A stretch of 64,000 nucleotides of DNA from Balneolaceae bacterium (GTDB lineage: Bacteria; Bacteroidota; Rhodothermia; Balneolales; Balneolaceae). Positions 33,827 through 42,798 of this stretch are shown piece after piece. A program made the translations under genes and the position numbers. The number at the start of each line of letters is the position of its first letter. The stretch's first letter is position 1. The notes below the pieces were generated by a model. It did not search any database and had not been told where the DNA came from. It was given only the letters and a program-made list of their open reading frames with translations. The stretch is from the NCBI GenBank assembly GCA_017640605.1, contig JAEPQH010000004.1, positions 62,001-126,000 of the forward strand. Reading direction: 5' to 3'.

Positions 33827-33954
33827 TAATAAGAATCCACACGCTCGAACATCTTCAACAATCAACTAAATCAATCTTCTCTATTTGGAAGTTGAGAATT
33901 TGAGGATTATATACTCGGTATTATAAATCTCACTCACTTTTTAAGGTACATTTC

Positions 33955-35517
33955 ATGGAAATCCTTTGGCTGGTGCTGGCATACGTTTTAGGCATGGGAA
34001 TGCAGGCACTTCGATTACCACCTTTGATCGGATATCTTGCCGCCGGTATCATTTTATCATTAAGCGGACTGCACATCGAAACGGAAGTAATTCACGAGCT
34101 GGGTCATCTTGGTGTATTATTGCTCTTATTTACCGTGGGTTTACATCTTCGGCTTAAAAACATCATCCAGCCGGAAGTATTCGGCGCTGGTGGGATTCAT
34201 CTTTTGGTATCCGCCATCATCTTTGCCGGAATAGCATTTGCTTTCGGCTACGATCCGGTTGCTTCCATCATTATTGGTGTATTACTCGGCTTTTCGAGTA
34301 CCGTACTCGCTGCAAAAGCTTTGGAAGCTCGTGGTGAACTTGGAGCTTACCACGCCCGTGTTGCAATCGGAATTCTCATTCTTCAGGATTTAGTGGCCAT
34401 CGTAATTTTAGCTCTTAGTGGAGGTGGTTTGCCTTCATATTGGAGTTTAGGATTATTACTAATTCCGCTTGCCCGACCTCTAATTCTTAAACTATTTGTA
34501 GCTAGTGGACATGAAGAACTACAGCTTCTGTTTGGGCTAATCCTTGCTGTGGGAACGGGAACCTTATTCGAAGTCCTCGGACTTTCTTCTGAGCTCGGAG
34601 CCTTAGCTGCAGGTGCTCTCCTATCCGGACATCCTCAAGCAGATGAATTAGCGGAAAAACTTTGGGGACTAAAAGAAGCATTTTTGGTAGGCTTCTTCCT
34701 CGAAATTGGGTTAGCCGGATTACCCGACATGAGCACCATGATTTTTGCACTCGTTGTTTTAGCTGTGCTTCCTGTAAAATCGGTGATGTATTTCTTTCTG
34801 TTGATCGCCTTCAAACTTCGATCAAGAAATGCATTTATGGTTACCACTACCCTAACCTCTTACAGCGAGTTTACTCTGATTGCAGGTGCAGTTGCTGCAA
34901 GCGCCGGATTTATTCCACAATCAGCACTTATTGCAATGGCAGTAATTACAGCAATCAGTTATGCAATAAATGCTCCAATCGCATCAGGGGCCAATAAACT
35001 TTGGTCGAAGTACGAGTTTTCGCTTATTCCATTCGAGCGTGATACCAAACATCCGGGCGATCAAGTAGTAAACCTTGGTGGCGCTCATTATTTAGTGGTA
35101 GGCATGGGTCAGGCCGGTGCAGCTGCTTACGATTACTTAAAAGAACGGTCCCATCGGGTTACCGGAATGGACAGTGATCCCGCCCGCATCGAAAAAAACC
35201 TGAAAGACCGTCGCCGTGTAGTTTATGGCGATGCTTTTGATCCAGAGCTATGGCAAAATATCGACCTAAAAGGGGTGAAAGCTGTTATTCTGGCGATGAC
35301 CAATCCCGATACAAAACTTCAGGCTACTAAAATGTTGCGAGAGAATAATTATGATCACGATGTTTACGCATTAACCATGCGCGATGAGGAACATGCCGGG
35401 TTAGCCGAGGCTGGTGCAAACGCGGTGTGTTTACCCATGAAACAAGCCGGAAGGAAACTAGCTGAGCTTAGCATTAGTGATGAAATTGATGGCTCTATGT
35501 CGTTGGAGCTTGCATAA
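33955..35517 (+). CDS. CPA2 cation:proton antiporter with C-terminal RCK (TrkA-N) domain
   Basis: A 520-residue KefB/YbaL-like antiporter. The first 370 residues form the multi-helix exchanger (LPPLIGYLAAGIIL, LLLFTVGLHLRLK, GFSSTVLAAKALE, LQDLVAIVIL). The C-terminal 120 residues are a Rossmann RCK domain with LVVGMGQAGAAAYDYL and the downstream acidic MDSDPARIE, which binds NAD(H) or a nucleotide and gates the channel. These proteins export potassium or sodium in exchange for protons, and Kef relatives respond to thiol stress. The next gene, a DsbA-like thioredoxin-fold protein, starts one base after the stop, which supports a thiol/redox link. Confidence 0.92.
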   Translation: MEILWLVLAYVLGMGMQALRLPPLIGYLAAGIILSLSGLHIETEVIHELGHLGVLLLLFTVGLHLRLKNIIQPEVFGAGGIHLLVSAIIFAGIAFAFGYDPVASIIIGVLLGFSSTVLAAKALEARGELGAYHARVAIGILILQDLVAIVILALSGGGLPSYWSLGLLLIPLARPLILKLFVASGHEELQLLFGLILAVGTGTLFEVLGLSSELGALAAGALLSGHPQADELAEKLWGLKEAFLVGFFLEIGLAGLPDMSTMIFALVVLAVLPVKSVMYFFLLIAFKLRSRNAFMVTTTLTSYSEFTLIAGAVAASAGFIPQSALIAMAVITAISYAINAPIASGANKLWSKYEFSLIPFERDTKHPGDQVVNLGGAHYLVVGMGQAGAAAYDYLKERSHRVTGMDSDPARIEKNLKDRRRVVYGDAFDPELWQNIDLKGVKAVILAMTNPDTKLQATKMLRENNYDHDVYALTMRDEEHAGLAEAGANAVCLPMKQAGRKLAELSISDEIDGSMSLELA

Positions 35518-35518
35518 C

Positions 35519-36049
35519 ATGCCGGATTATTCACTAAATATTCATGAGGATGAAGCCATAAAAGGTAATCCGAAGGCGAAACACACTTTGATCGAGTTTG
35601 GTGATTATGAATGTCCTTATAGCAGAATGGGATATCGTTTTGTACAACGAATTTTAAAAGATCATGAAGAAAAGCTCAGATTTGTGTTCCGCCATTTTCC
35701 AATCTCGAAAAAACATCCACATGCCGAGATCTGTGCTGAAGCTGCTTTATTTGCAGGTCAAGAAGGCGTTTTCTGGGAAATGCATGATCTGTTATTCGAT
35801 CATAACCTATCTCTGAATCGAGAAAAGCTGGATGAATTTGCTGATCAAATTGGTCTGGACATTTATCAATTTCGAATGGCGCTGGAAAACCGGACCTTCA
35901 AAAGCAGAGTTCAGCAAGATTACCGCAGTGGTGTGAAGCACGGTGTAAATGACACACCTACTTTCTTTATGAATCAGATGAAATATGAAGGTAAACTTGA
36001 AATGAATACACTACGTGCATTTATTGAACAACAACTTTCGGAGAGATGA
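35519..36049 (+). CDS. DsbA-family thioredoxin-fold protein with CPYS motif
   Basis: A 176-residue cytosolic protein; ATG 35519, one base after the antiporter stop, is chosen because the longer version would start inside the antiporter gene. The DsbA-like pattern HTLIEFGDYECPYSRMGYRFVQRIL gives a CxxS (Cys32, Ser35) instead of CxxC, and the helical insert and HGVNDTPTFFMNQ cis-Pro loop are intact. Relatives include the thioredoxin domains found fused to NhaA antiporters. With one active-site Cys it could not act as a simple dithiol oxidase; a mixed-disulfide, glutathionylation-related or structural role is more plausible. No signal peptide. Confidence 0.88.
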   Translation: MPDYSLNIHEDEAIKGNPKAKHTLIEFGDYECPYSRMGYRFVQRILKDHEEKLRFVFRHFPISKKHPHAEICAEAALFAGQEGVFWEMHDLLFDHNLSLNREKLDEFADQIGLDIYQFRMALENRTFKSRVQQDYRSGVKHGVNDTPTFFMNQMKYEGKLEMNTLRAFIEQQLSER

Positions 36050-36127
36050 TAGAATGCACACTCACCAAATTATTGGTTCTATGGAATTCCCAAAATCATG
36101 GCACTATTACCTTAAAATGCTGTCATC

Positions 36128-37525
36128 ATGAATAAATACAACGAATATGTAGTTCAGGTTTTGCAATCGCTGGATGCCTTTGCAAATGTTCCTGCTGAAC
36201 ATTTAACCTGGTTGGTTGATAACTCCAAAGTGTGTACCTACCAACCCGATGAGCACCTAGCCAAACCCGGCGATGAAATCGATAAAATGCTCATTTTTCT
36301 CGACGGACAAATAAAAATTGAACTCAAAAGAGGGAATCAATTCTATTTGCTCGGGCATTTTGCTAAAGGTGATGTATCAGGCCGACTTCCTTTTTCGCGG
36401 ATGCAATCATCTACGGGATATCTAACCGTGATGGAAGAAACTACGGTACTGGAAACGCATCAATCGTTATTTCCTGAAATTGCTAAACGCTATCCGTTAA
36501 TCGAAGCATTTGTACATCAACTGTCGGATCGGATTCGGAATTTCACTACCCGACAAGAACAAAACGAAAAGCTGGTGGCACTCGGAAAACTTTCGGCCGG
36601 ACTTGCCCACGAATTGAATAATCCGGCTTCGGCGATGGTTCGCTCCGCTACGGCATTACGTGATAATCTGCGTGCCAAACCCGATAAATTTAAAGCTGTA
36701 ATGCACATTCGTTTAACGGATGAACAAGTGGATGCAGTGAATGAGTTGGTATTCCGAAAAGCCGGAAAAGGATCTACCAATAATCAATCGCTGATGGAGC
36801 GAACGGCACTGGAAGATGAACTCACCGACTGGCTGGACGATCACAATATTGAACTCGGCTTCGAATATGCTCCCACTTTTGCCGAATTCTGTTTTGATGT
36901 TGATGATCTCGAATTTATAAAATCGCATCTCACCGAAGAAGCACTCGAACCGGTTCTGGGTTGGGTCGAAGACGTGCTAACCACCGAAAAAATGGTAGAA
37001 GAAATTGAAGATGCCTCGCGCCGGATTTCGGAACTGGTTTCATCTGTAAAAACCTATTCGCACATGGATCGGGGCTCGGATAAGGAAGCGGTAGACATCA
37101 AAAAAATGATCAAAAGCACCCTTACGATGCTCAATCATAAAACCAAGCAGAAAAATATTTCGGTGGATGTACAAGTGCCGAAAGATTTACCTGAATTTTG
37201 TGGATATGTGAGCGAATTGAATCAGGTTTGGACCAATTTAATAGATAACGCCATAGACGCGGTGGAAGAATCGGGCAACATTCAAATTTCGGCTCGCAGC
37301 GAAAACGGTAATTTGGCCATGAGCTTTGTTGATGATGGTGCCGGAGTGCCGGATGAAATCCGATCTCAAATTTTCGATCCGTTTTTTACCACAAAAGATG
37401 TAGGCAAAGGCACTGGGCTCGGGCTGGATGTAGTGCGCAAAATCGTCGAAAAACACGAAGGCCGCATCGAGTTAAACTCAAAACCCGGAAACACCGAATT
37501 CAAACTGATTTTCCCTCTAAATTAA
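36128..37525 (+). CDS. Soluble histidine kinase with cyclic-nucleotide-binding-like domain, partner of redox-fold regulator
   Basis: A 465-residue kinase without membrane helices. An N-terminal cNMP/CRP-like sensor (about 15-130; CTYQPDEHLAKPGDEIDKMLIFLDGQIKIEL) leads into a HisKA-like helix with His161 (GLAHELNNPASAMV), a family-specific helical middle region (about 180-320) and an HATPase with N-box NQVWTNLIDNAIDAV, DDGAGVP and GKGTGLGLDVV. It is a paralogue of the kinase at 25840, sharing the whole domain order. The next gene, 81 bp downstream across an AT-rich hairpin, encodes a receiver fused to redox folds, so the two are very likely a cognate pair. Confidence 0.93.
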   Translation: MNKYNEYVVQVLQSLDAFANVPAEHLTWLVDNSKVCTYQPDEHLAKPGDEIDKMLIFLDGQIKIELKRGNQFYLLGHFAKGDVSGRLPFSRMQSSTGYLTVMEETTVLETHQSLFPEIAKRYPLIEAFVHQLSDRIRNFTTRQEQNEKLVALGKLSAGLAHELNNPASAMVRSATALRDNLRAKPDKFKAVMHIRLTDEQVDAVNELVFRKAGKGSTNNQSLMERTALEDELTDWLDDHNIELGFEYAPTFAEFCFDVDDLEFIKSHLTEEALEPVLGWVEDVLTTEKMVEEIEDASRRISELVSSVKTYSHMDRGSDKEAVDIKKMIKSTLTMLNHKTKQKNISVDVQVPKDLPEFCGYVSELNQVWTNLIDNAIDAVEESGNIQISARSENGNLAMSFVDDGAGVPDEIRSQIFDPFFTTKDVGKGTGLGLDVVRKIVEKHEGRIELNSKPGNTEFKLIFPLN

Positions 37526-37539
37526 ATTCAAAATGAAAG

Positions 37540-37582
37540 ATGAAAAATTTAAAATTTGGAGCCCTAATCTTAAATTTTTCAT
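37540..37582. repeat. 13-bp inverted repeat between kinase and regulator genes
   Basis: ATGAAAAATTTAA (37540-37552) pairs with TTAAATTTTTCAT (37570-37582) around a 17-base loop. It lies wholly in the 81-bp spacer between the kinase and the fused regulator, so it could act as an mRNA hairpin that adjusts their ratio, or be a small repetitive element. Confidence 0.6.
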
Positions 37583-37606
37583 TTTAAATCTTTAATTCCC
37601 TCCGGG

Positions 37607-39274
37607 ATGAAAAAACCCATTCTTTTTGCTATTGATGACGACCCGCAGGTGCTTCGGGCAGTTACGCGCGATTTGCGCCAACGCTATCGGTCTGCCTATC
37701 GCATATTAAGTACCGACTCGCCCAAAGAAGCCTTGGAATCTTTATCCGAGCTTAAATCGAAAGGCGAAACGATTGCCTTATTCCTGACCGATCAACGCAT
37801 GCCTGAAATTATCGGAGTGGATTTTCTTGAACAGGCAAAAAAGCACTTTCCGGAAGCCAAACGTGTACTATTAACTGCTTATTCCGATACCGATGCTGCC
37901 ATCAAAGCGATTAACGAAGTGCAGCTCGATTACTATTTATTAAAGCCGTGGGATCCACCCGAAGAGAAACTCTACCCGGTGCTGGATGATTTACTCGACG
38001 ACTGGCAGGCAAATTTCAAACCCGATTTTCAGGGAATCAAACTAGTAGGATATCAATACTCACCAAAATCGCACGCGATAAAAGATTTTTTGTCCGGAAA
38101 TTTGATTCCCTATCAATGGTTGGATATTGAAGATTCTGATAAAGCCACAGAATTATTGGAAAACAATGGAGTAGAGGCCTCAGAATTACCCACCATATTT
38201 TTTGAAGATGGAACACACATCAATGAGCCAACGCCCTTAGAAATTGCCGAAAAACTGGGGCGGAATCCCAATCCAGATGCCGAAATTTACGATGTAGTTA
38301 TTATTGGTGCAGGTCCGGCCGGATTAGCTGCCGCAGTTTATGGTGGATCGGAAGGCTTGAAAACGCTACTGATCGAAAAAAGGGCGCCGGGCGGACAAGC
38401 AGGCACCAGTTCTCGCATCGAAAATTATTTAGGCTTTCCCAATGGACTTTCCGGCTCTGATTTGGCCCGAAGAGCCATCACCCAGGCTACCCGTTTTGGA
38501 GTAGAATTTCTCTCACCGCAAGAAGTGGTGGGCATTGAGTCGCAAGATCAATACAAGGTGATTCATCTTTCGGATGGAAGCTCTGTAAATGCCAAAGCGG
38601 TAGTTATCACCACTGGAGTAAATTATCGAAAGCTGGAAAGTAAAGGATTGAGCGACTTTACGGGTGCCGGTGTGTATTACGGCGCAGCCATGACGGAAGC
38701 CCACGCATTTAAAGGCAAGCAGGTATACATTGTGGGCGGCGGAAATTCTGCCGGACAAGCTGCCATGTACTTATCCACTTTTGCTGAAAAGGTTCACATT
38801 ATGATTCGAAGAGAATCGTTGGTGAGCAGCATGAGCTCGTACCTGATCGATCAGATCAATAAAACCGAAAACATTGAACTGCTGCCCTATACCGAAGTAG
38901 TAGAAGCGTGTGGTGATGGGAATTTACAACGCCTTGTATTACAGAATACGCAGAACGAATCGACCGAAGATGTTAACGCTGACGGTTTATTTATTTTTAT
39001 CGGCGCCCGGCCTTATACCGATTGGGTTCAAAATCAGATTATCAAAAATGAGAAAGGCTTCATTGAAACCGGAAAAGAACTGAACAAATACGGGCAGTTT
39101 GCAAAAGTGTGGAAACTGGAACGAACGCCATACTTACTGGAAACCTGTTCGCCCGGAATTTTTGCAGCGGGTGATGTACGCGCCGGAGCGATGAATCGTG
39201 TGGCCTCAGCCGTGGGCGAAGGCGCCATGAGCATCAAATACGTGCATGAGTATCTGGCGGATTCGGGAGTGTGA
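37607..39274 (+). CDS. Receiver-glutaredoxin-like-thioredoxin-reductase-like fusion response regulator
   Basis: A 555-residue three-part protein. Residues 1-135 are a receiver with DDD at 10-12, phospho-acceptor Asp62 and Lys113 (LLKPW). Residues about 143-220 look like a glutaredoxin fold (GYQYSPKSHAIKDFLSGN, WLDIED, LPTIFFEDG) in which the CPYC site is SPKS (152-155), without Cys. Residues about 228-550 are a TrxR-like flavoprotein: FAD GAGPAG (234-239), NADPH GGGNSA (377-382), ATG-like motif CSPGIFAAGDVRAG, but the CATC active site is YGAAMTEA (358-365), again without Cys. Phosphorylation by the kinase at 36128 presumably alters a flavin/NAD(P)H activity or the reverse. Annotated relatives carry a cNMP domain on the same chain. 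Confidence 0.9.
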   Translation: MKKPILFAIDDDPQVLRAVTRDLRQRYRSAYRILSTDSPKEALESLSELKSKGETIALFLTDQRMPEIIGVDFLEQAKKHFPEAKRVLLTAYSDTDAAIKAINEVQLDYYLLKPWDPPEEKLYPVLDDLLDDWQANFKPDFQGIKLVGYQYSPKSHAIKDFLSGNLIPYQWLDIEDSDKATELLENNGVEASELPTIFFEDGTHINEPTPLEIAEKLGRNPNPDAEIYDVVIIGAGPAGLAAAVYGGSEGLKTLLIEKRAPGGQAGTSSRIENYLGFPNGLSGSDLARRAITQATRFGVEFLSPQEVVGIESQDQYKVIHLSDGSSVNAKAVVITTGVNYRKLESKGLSDFTGAGVYYGAAMTEAHAFKGKQVYIVGGGNSAGQAAMYLSTFAEKVHIMIRRESLVSSMSSYLIDQINKTENIELLPYTEVVEACGDGNLQRLVLQNTQNESTEDVNADGLFIFIGARPYTDWVQNQIIKNEKGFIETGKELNKYGQFAKVWKLERTPYLLETCSPGIFAAGDVRAGAMNRVASAVGEGAMSIKYVHEYLADSGV

Positions 39275-39336
39275 TTTACCAACCTGTAAGGTCAATTTAT
39301 GAATTTACACTATGCTTGTTTCAGTTGGCAAGAATA

Positions 39337-39402
39337 AGGAAGCTGAAGCCTCTCCCGATTCATCGGGACATTACAAACGAGGACGTTTGGAACAAGTGAA
39401 AA
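39337..39402 (+). repeat. 66-bp interspersed repeat, copy A
   Basis: About 60 of 66 bases match copy B at 40838-40903. The element contains two small hairpins: TCCCGAT/ATCGGGA and an imperfect AAACG/CGTTT pair. It lies between the fusion regulator gene and the secreted protein gene at 39430. Confidence 0.85.
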
Positions 39403-39429
39403 CATCAAGAACTTTTTACCCTTAGACTT

Positions 39430-40821
39430 ATGAAATCGAAATTTTTATTAGGATTAATTCTTTCGCTCTTAGTTTCAATTTCCGGTTATGGTCAGACCAT
39501 AGAAGATATTGAGCAACAAGTAAAGTCAGAACTGGAATCAAAATACGGGATTTCTTTTTTGGTAGATGTGGATGCCTTTGATGGTGGAGATACATATACC
39601 TATCAAGACCCTTATAATACTTTGTCAGGAACCTATTTAGTTATGGCTTCCGGATTGTCGTTTGACAAAGATTTAATTGGTGTCTATAAAGATGGGGCTC
39701 TTTTATGGAATACTGAACCAATTCTTACTAGTTCTACTTTTCGTCGCTTTTTGGGTTCTCGGGAATTAAATAGTGATGGTAAAGTTGAACTAATTTTTGG
39801 ATGGAAATTAGGGGTAAATCCAAGCGGTTCATTTTTATTGATTGTTTCCTGGGATGGTAGCAGCGGGCAAATTATCAATAAAGTGGATGAAAATGGTGAA
39901 TCTGAATTCTATGCCGGAGGGGACGTTATCTTCTTTCCTGATTTTGAAGGAGATGGTATTTATGAGATAATGACTTATGATTTTTATGATGGCGATGAAG
40001 ACGATTCCAATGATCTTTACAATCTGTTGAGATGGGGTGGTTATCAATACTTGTTAAATCAAAAACTTCAAAAAAAGGATCTAGTATTATCTCAGTTTGA
40101 TAGGACAGGATTTTCAGCAGAAGTAAATACTAAAGTCAAAAAAGTACTTGGAAATATCATTTTCCAATATGGAATATATAATGAAATCAATAGCTTAAAA
40201 AAAATTGAGAATTTCTATTTAGAATCCAATATTAACAGCTTTAAAAGCATTTCGATCCCTATTGGAAGAGATTTATTTGAATCACGATATGGATTTATAA
40301 CTCTTTTTGCGGAAGGACTTGATAAAGAAAAAACTTCTTTAAGTTTAGGCGAAAGTCAATCCTTTTCATTTTCCACAAAATCTTTAATTAAAATCACTAA
40401 CTATTATTTACAGTCGTTCAACGACTTTCCCCCCTCTGCAAGTCTAAATGCAACAGATGAAGAACGTATAGCTGATATTATAACTAATTCTGTTTCCGGC
40501 TATACCCTTGGCCCATGGCTCCCCGATTCCACGATGAGCCTCGATTCCTTCACCGACACTCTCGAAACTTTCCGTTACCGATCGTGCGAAGAACTTGAGT
40601 GGGCAACCAAAGCCTCAGTATGTGCGCAATTAGAAGACGATCTTACTCTGGTTAAAAGCTCATTAGTTGCCCAGGATTCGATTGCAGCAGTGAATGCCCT
40701 GTCTGATTTTATTGAGTTGGTAGAACAAGAGAAAGACGCGAGTTTAACAAGTGAAGGCTATGCGCTGTTGTATTGTAATGCCGAGTATTTACGCGCTAGA
40801 TTGGCGGGCAAGAATGAGTAA
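39430..40821 (+). CDS. Secreted protein of unknown function with C-terminal FIMAH-like module
   Basis: A 463-residue exported protein (signal peptide ending near SGYGQ, about 22). The middle contains EF-hand- or VCBS-like acidic stretches (RELNSDGKVELIFG, FFPDFEGDGIYEIMTYD) typical of integrin-like repeats. The C-terminal 102 residues (40498-40803) are a helical module with LGPWLPDSTMSLDSF, two Cys and DFIELVEQEKDASLTSEGYALLY, resembling FIMAH-type modules. A second copy of the module sits in the protein at 42799 (81 of 102 residues identical). The gene lies between two copies of a 66-bp repeat. Function unknown; probably surface or secreted. Confidence 0.7.
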   Translation: MKSKFLLGLILSLLVSISGYGQTIEDIEQQVKSELESKYGISFLVDVDAFDGGDTYTYQDPYNTLSGTYLVMASGLSFDKDLIGVYKDGALLWNTEPILTSSTFRRFLGSRELNSDGKVELIFGWKLGVNPSGSFLLIVSWDGSSGQIINKVDENGESEFYAGGDVIFFPDFEGDGIYEIMTYDFYDGDEDDSNDLYNLLRWGGYQYLLNQKLQKKDLVLSQFDRTGFSAEVNTKVKKVLGNIIFQYGIYNEINSLKKIENFYLESNINSFKSISIPIGRDLFESRYGFITLFAEGLDKEKTSLSLGESQSFSFSTKSLIKITNYYLQSFNDFPPSASLNATDEERIADIITNSVSGYTLGPWLPDSTMSLDSFTDTLETFRYRSCEELEWATKASVCAQLEDDLTLVKSSLVAQDSIAAVNALSDFIELVEQEKDASLTSEGYALLYCNAEYLRARLAGKNE

Positions 40822-40837
40822 GCGAAACATTAATAAA

Positions 40838-40903
40838 AGGAAGCTGGTGCTTCTCCCGATTCATCGGGACATTCCAAACGAAGACGTTTGGAACGAGTGA
40901 AAA
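40838..40903 (+). repeat. 66-bp interspersed repeat, copy B
   Basis: Second copy of the element at 39337-39402. Here both hairpins are perfect, TCCCGAT/ATCGGGA and TCCAAACG/CGTTTGGA. Its last base is the A of the ATG that starts the next gene. Confidence 0.85.
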
Positions 40904-42786
40904 TGTTTAATAACCGTCCCTCAATCGACACAACCTTTTCGCCGCCAATATTTGCAACCCCAAATGATTTAGTATTAACAAGCCAGGGGGATACTTTACC
41001 TTTATATTCCACGGATATTTCTGCATTGACCGAAGCGCTGAGTACTACTTATTTTGGGTTAGAACTTAATTCATTTAATCAACACTTTTTTGCAAGTAGT
41101 GAATTTGCCTCACTGCAAAATACACTAAATGGTGGAGCAGTAACGCCACCCTCGTTAAATCTTGAACTGATTAACCCCTCGAATGGTAGCAACTTCAAAT
41201 CCTCTATTAGCATAGGATATGTTGAAGCCGGTGATACTTTAGAGCTAAACTTTGGATCATTTAATGACGGCCTTTTTCCAAATTTTGAAAGGCTTGGGGA
41301 TACTTTAGCAGTTGAAGAATTTTTGTCATTTACTCAACGTGGTGATTGTGCAAGTAGTTTAGTAGTTACTGCTCCAGTTTTAGTTGAGGATACCACGAGT
41401 CGCTATTTCGATTTTGTACTGAATACGCCCACAACTATTCCCATTGACACACTAGCCGGCTTTTATCAGACTACGGTAGAGCCCGAATTGGCTTACCAAA
41501 ATGGTGATACTACTTTACCGGATATTTTTGCGAGCTATACCATGGAATTATATGATGTACCCGAAGTAGATGGCTTTCCTATTGCCATTTTTAGCGAGCA
41601 AGATGATGATGGACCCGCTAGCGGCTCATTCACAGATCTTGTTTTTCTGGATGATTTTACCCGCAATGCTCAACTTTTAGCTCGTACCGACAGCCTTACT
41701 CAAGACAGCACCTTTAAAGTGCGTGTATATGGCTATATGGTAAAAGGCTTAATGGCCGGTAAAATGGCCAGCGCTAGATTTTCCAATGCAGCGGATGAAC
41801 TCTTTAACCTGCCAACCGGCTATTCGGTAAATGATGATATTAATGACCCAAATTGTGGCCTACCCATCGATGCCGTTGAGGATAACATCTTTGTGAATTG
41901 CTTTGAGTTTAGGATTGGAGATGAACAACCAGAAATAGAATTAGAATTTGAAAATGGGACAAGTGTTTGGCCTACTCTACGGAATAATGGTATCGACGGA
42001 GGAAACCCAAATAATAGAAATATTAAAAACATAACTGTTACACTAACCTCAGGTGGAGAACCAGTTTCAAATGAAGAAATAGATCTACAAGTAAGCTTTT
42101 TATTGAACTCGGGAGGGCATGATCACTTAATTTTACCGGATAGTAGTTTACTTGGAAACATAACGAATTTGCAAACCAATACAGTTTTCAGAAATGGGAA
42201 TGCTAGAGGCATAACAAATATTGATGGCCAAATTCTATTTGAGTATTCTGCCAGTCAGATTAGCGGAGAATTCCTATTTACGGCAACTAAGTCCTCTAAT
42301 CAAGCTATTGAAATAGTTGACACAGTATCAATTCGAGTGCCTAATCTAGAGTTTCTTGGGTCTAGTCCATACTTCGAATTAGTGGGTGCTCCCCAATACA
42401 ATACTACAACCAATGATCCATGTAGAACAGAGGCTTCATTAACCTCAGAACATGCCTTTGGTCACTTTGGAACCTCTTCTATAAATAGTGAAATCCATGA
42501 AATAGCTGAGTCATTTTACTTAGCCAACGATAGCACAAAACTTAGAATAAATGATATGAGTTTAGAATACGGAGGGTTATTTGACTTTGAGAATAATTGG
42601 GCTACACCGCATAGATCTCATCGTATAGGTATAAACGCAGATATAGGATTTTCAGGAATAGATAATTCTGGCTCATGTGTTGAAAGATTAAATCTAAGAG
42701 ATTTAGAAAAAACGATCGAAGATCAAACTCAATTTCGACCATTTGTGGAAGGCAATCATTTTCACATTTATGTAAATCAAGAATAA
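40903..42786 (+). CDS. Large protein with Ig-like segment and C-terminal LAS-type peptidase signature, no signal peptide
   Basis: A 627-residue protein; the start is ATG 40903 at the edge of a 66-bp repeat, with in-frame TTG 40888 and GTG 40897 inside the repeat as alternatives. No signal peptide follows any of them, although the composition is that of an exported Bacteroidota protein and its neighbours are exported. An Ig/Big-1-like region is around 370-480 (NITVTLTSGGEPVSNEEIDL, NIDGQILFEYSASQISGEF). The C-terminus has SLEYGGLFDFEN, then SHRIGINADIGF (His573, Asp580) and HFH (619-621), the H-D-HxH zinc pattern of LAS peptidases such as MepA (SHxxGxxxDI). The 5' end may have been lost when the repeat inserted. 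Confidence 0.65.
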   Translation: MFNNRPSIDTTFSPPIFATPNDLVLTSQGDTLPLYSTDISALTEALSTTYFGLELNSFNQHFFASSEFASLQNTLNGGAVTPPSLNLELINPSNGSNFKSSISIGYVEAGDTLELNFGSFNDGLFPNFERLGDTLAVEEFLSFTQRGDCASSLVVTAPVLVEDTTSRYFDFVLNTPTTIPIDTLAGFYQTTVEPELAYQNGDTTLPDIFASYTMELYDVPEVDGFPIAIFSEQDDDGPASGSFTDLVFLDDFTRNAQLLARTDSLTQDSTFKVRVYGYMVKGLMAGKMASARFSNAADELFNLPTGYSVNDDINDPNCGLPIDAVEDNIFVNCFEFRIGDEQPEIELEFENGTSVWPTLRNNGIDGGNPNNRNIKNITVTLTSGGEPVSNEEIDLQVSFLLNSGGHDHLILPDSSLLGNITNLQTNTVFRNGNARGITNIDGQILFEYSASQISGEFLFTATKSSNQAIEIVDTVSIRVPNLEFLGSSPYFELVGAPQYNTTTNDPCRTEASLTSEHAFGHFGTSSINSEIHEIAESFYLANDSTKLRINDMSLEYGGLFDFENNWATPHRSHRIGINADIGFSGIDNSGSCVERLNLRDLEKTIEDQTQFRPFVEGNHFHIYVNQE

Positions 42787-42798
42787 TAATTTTAAGGC

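Noticed and set aside
39337-40903. Possible CRISPR array from the repeated 66-bp elements
   Set aside because: Only two copies 1.5 kb apart with a whole gene between them, and no short spacers.
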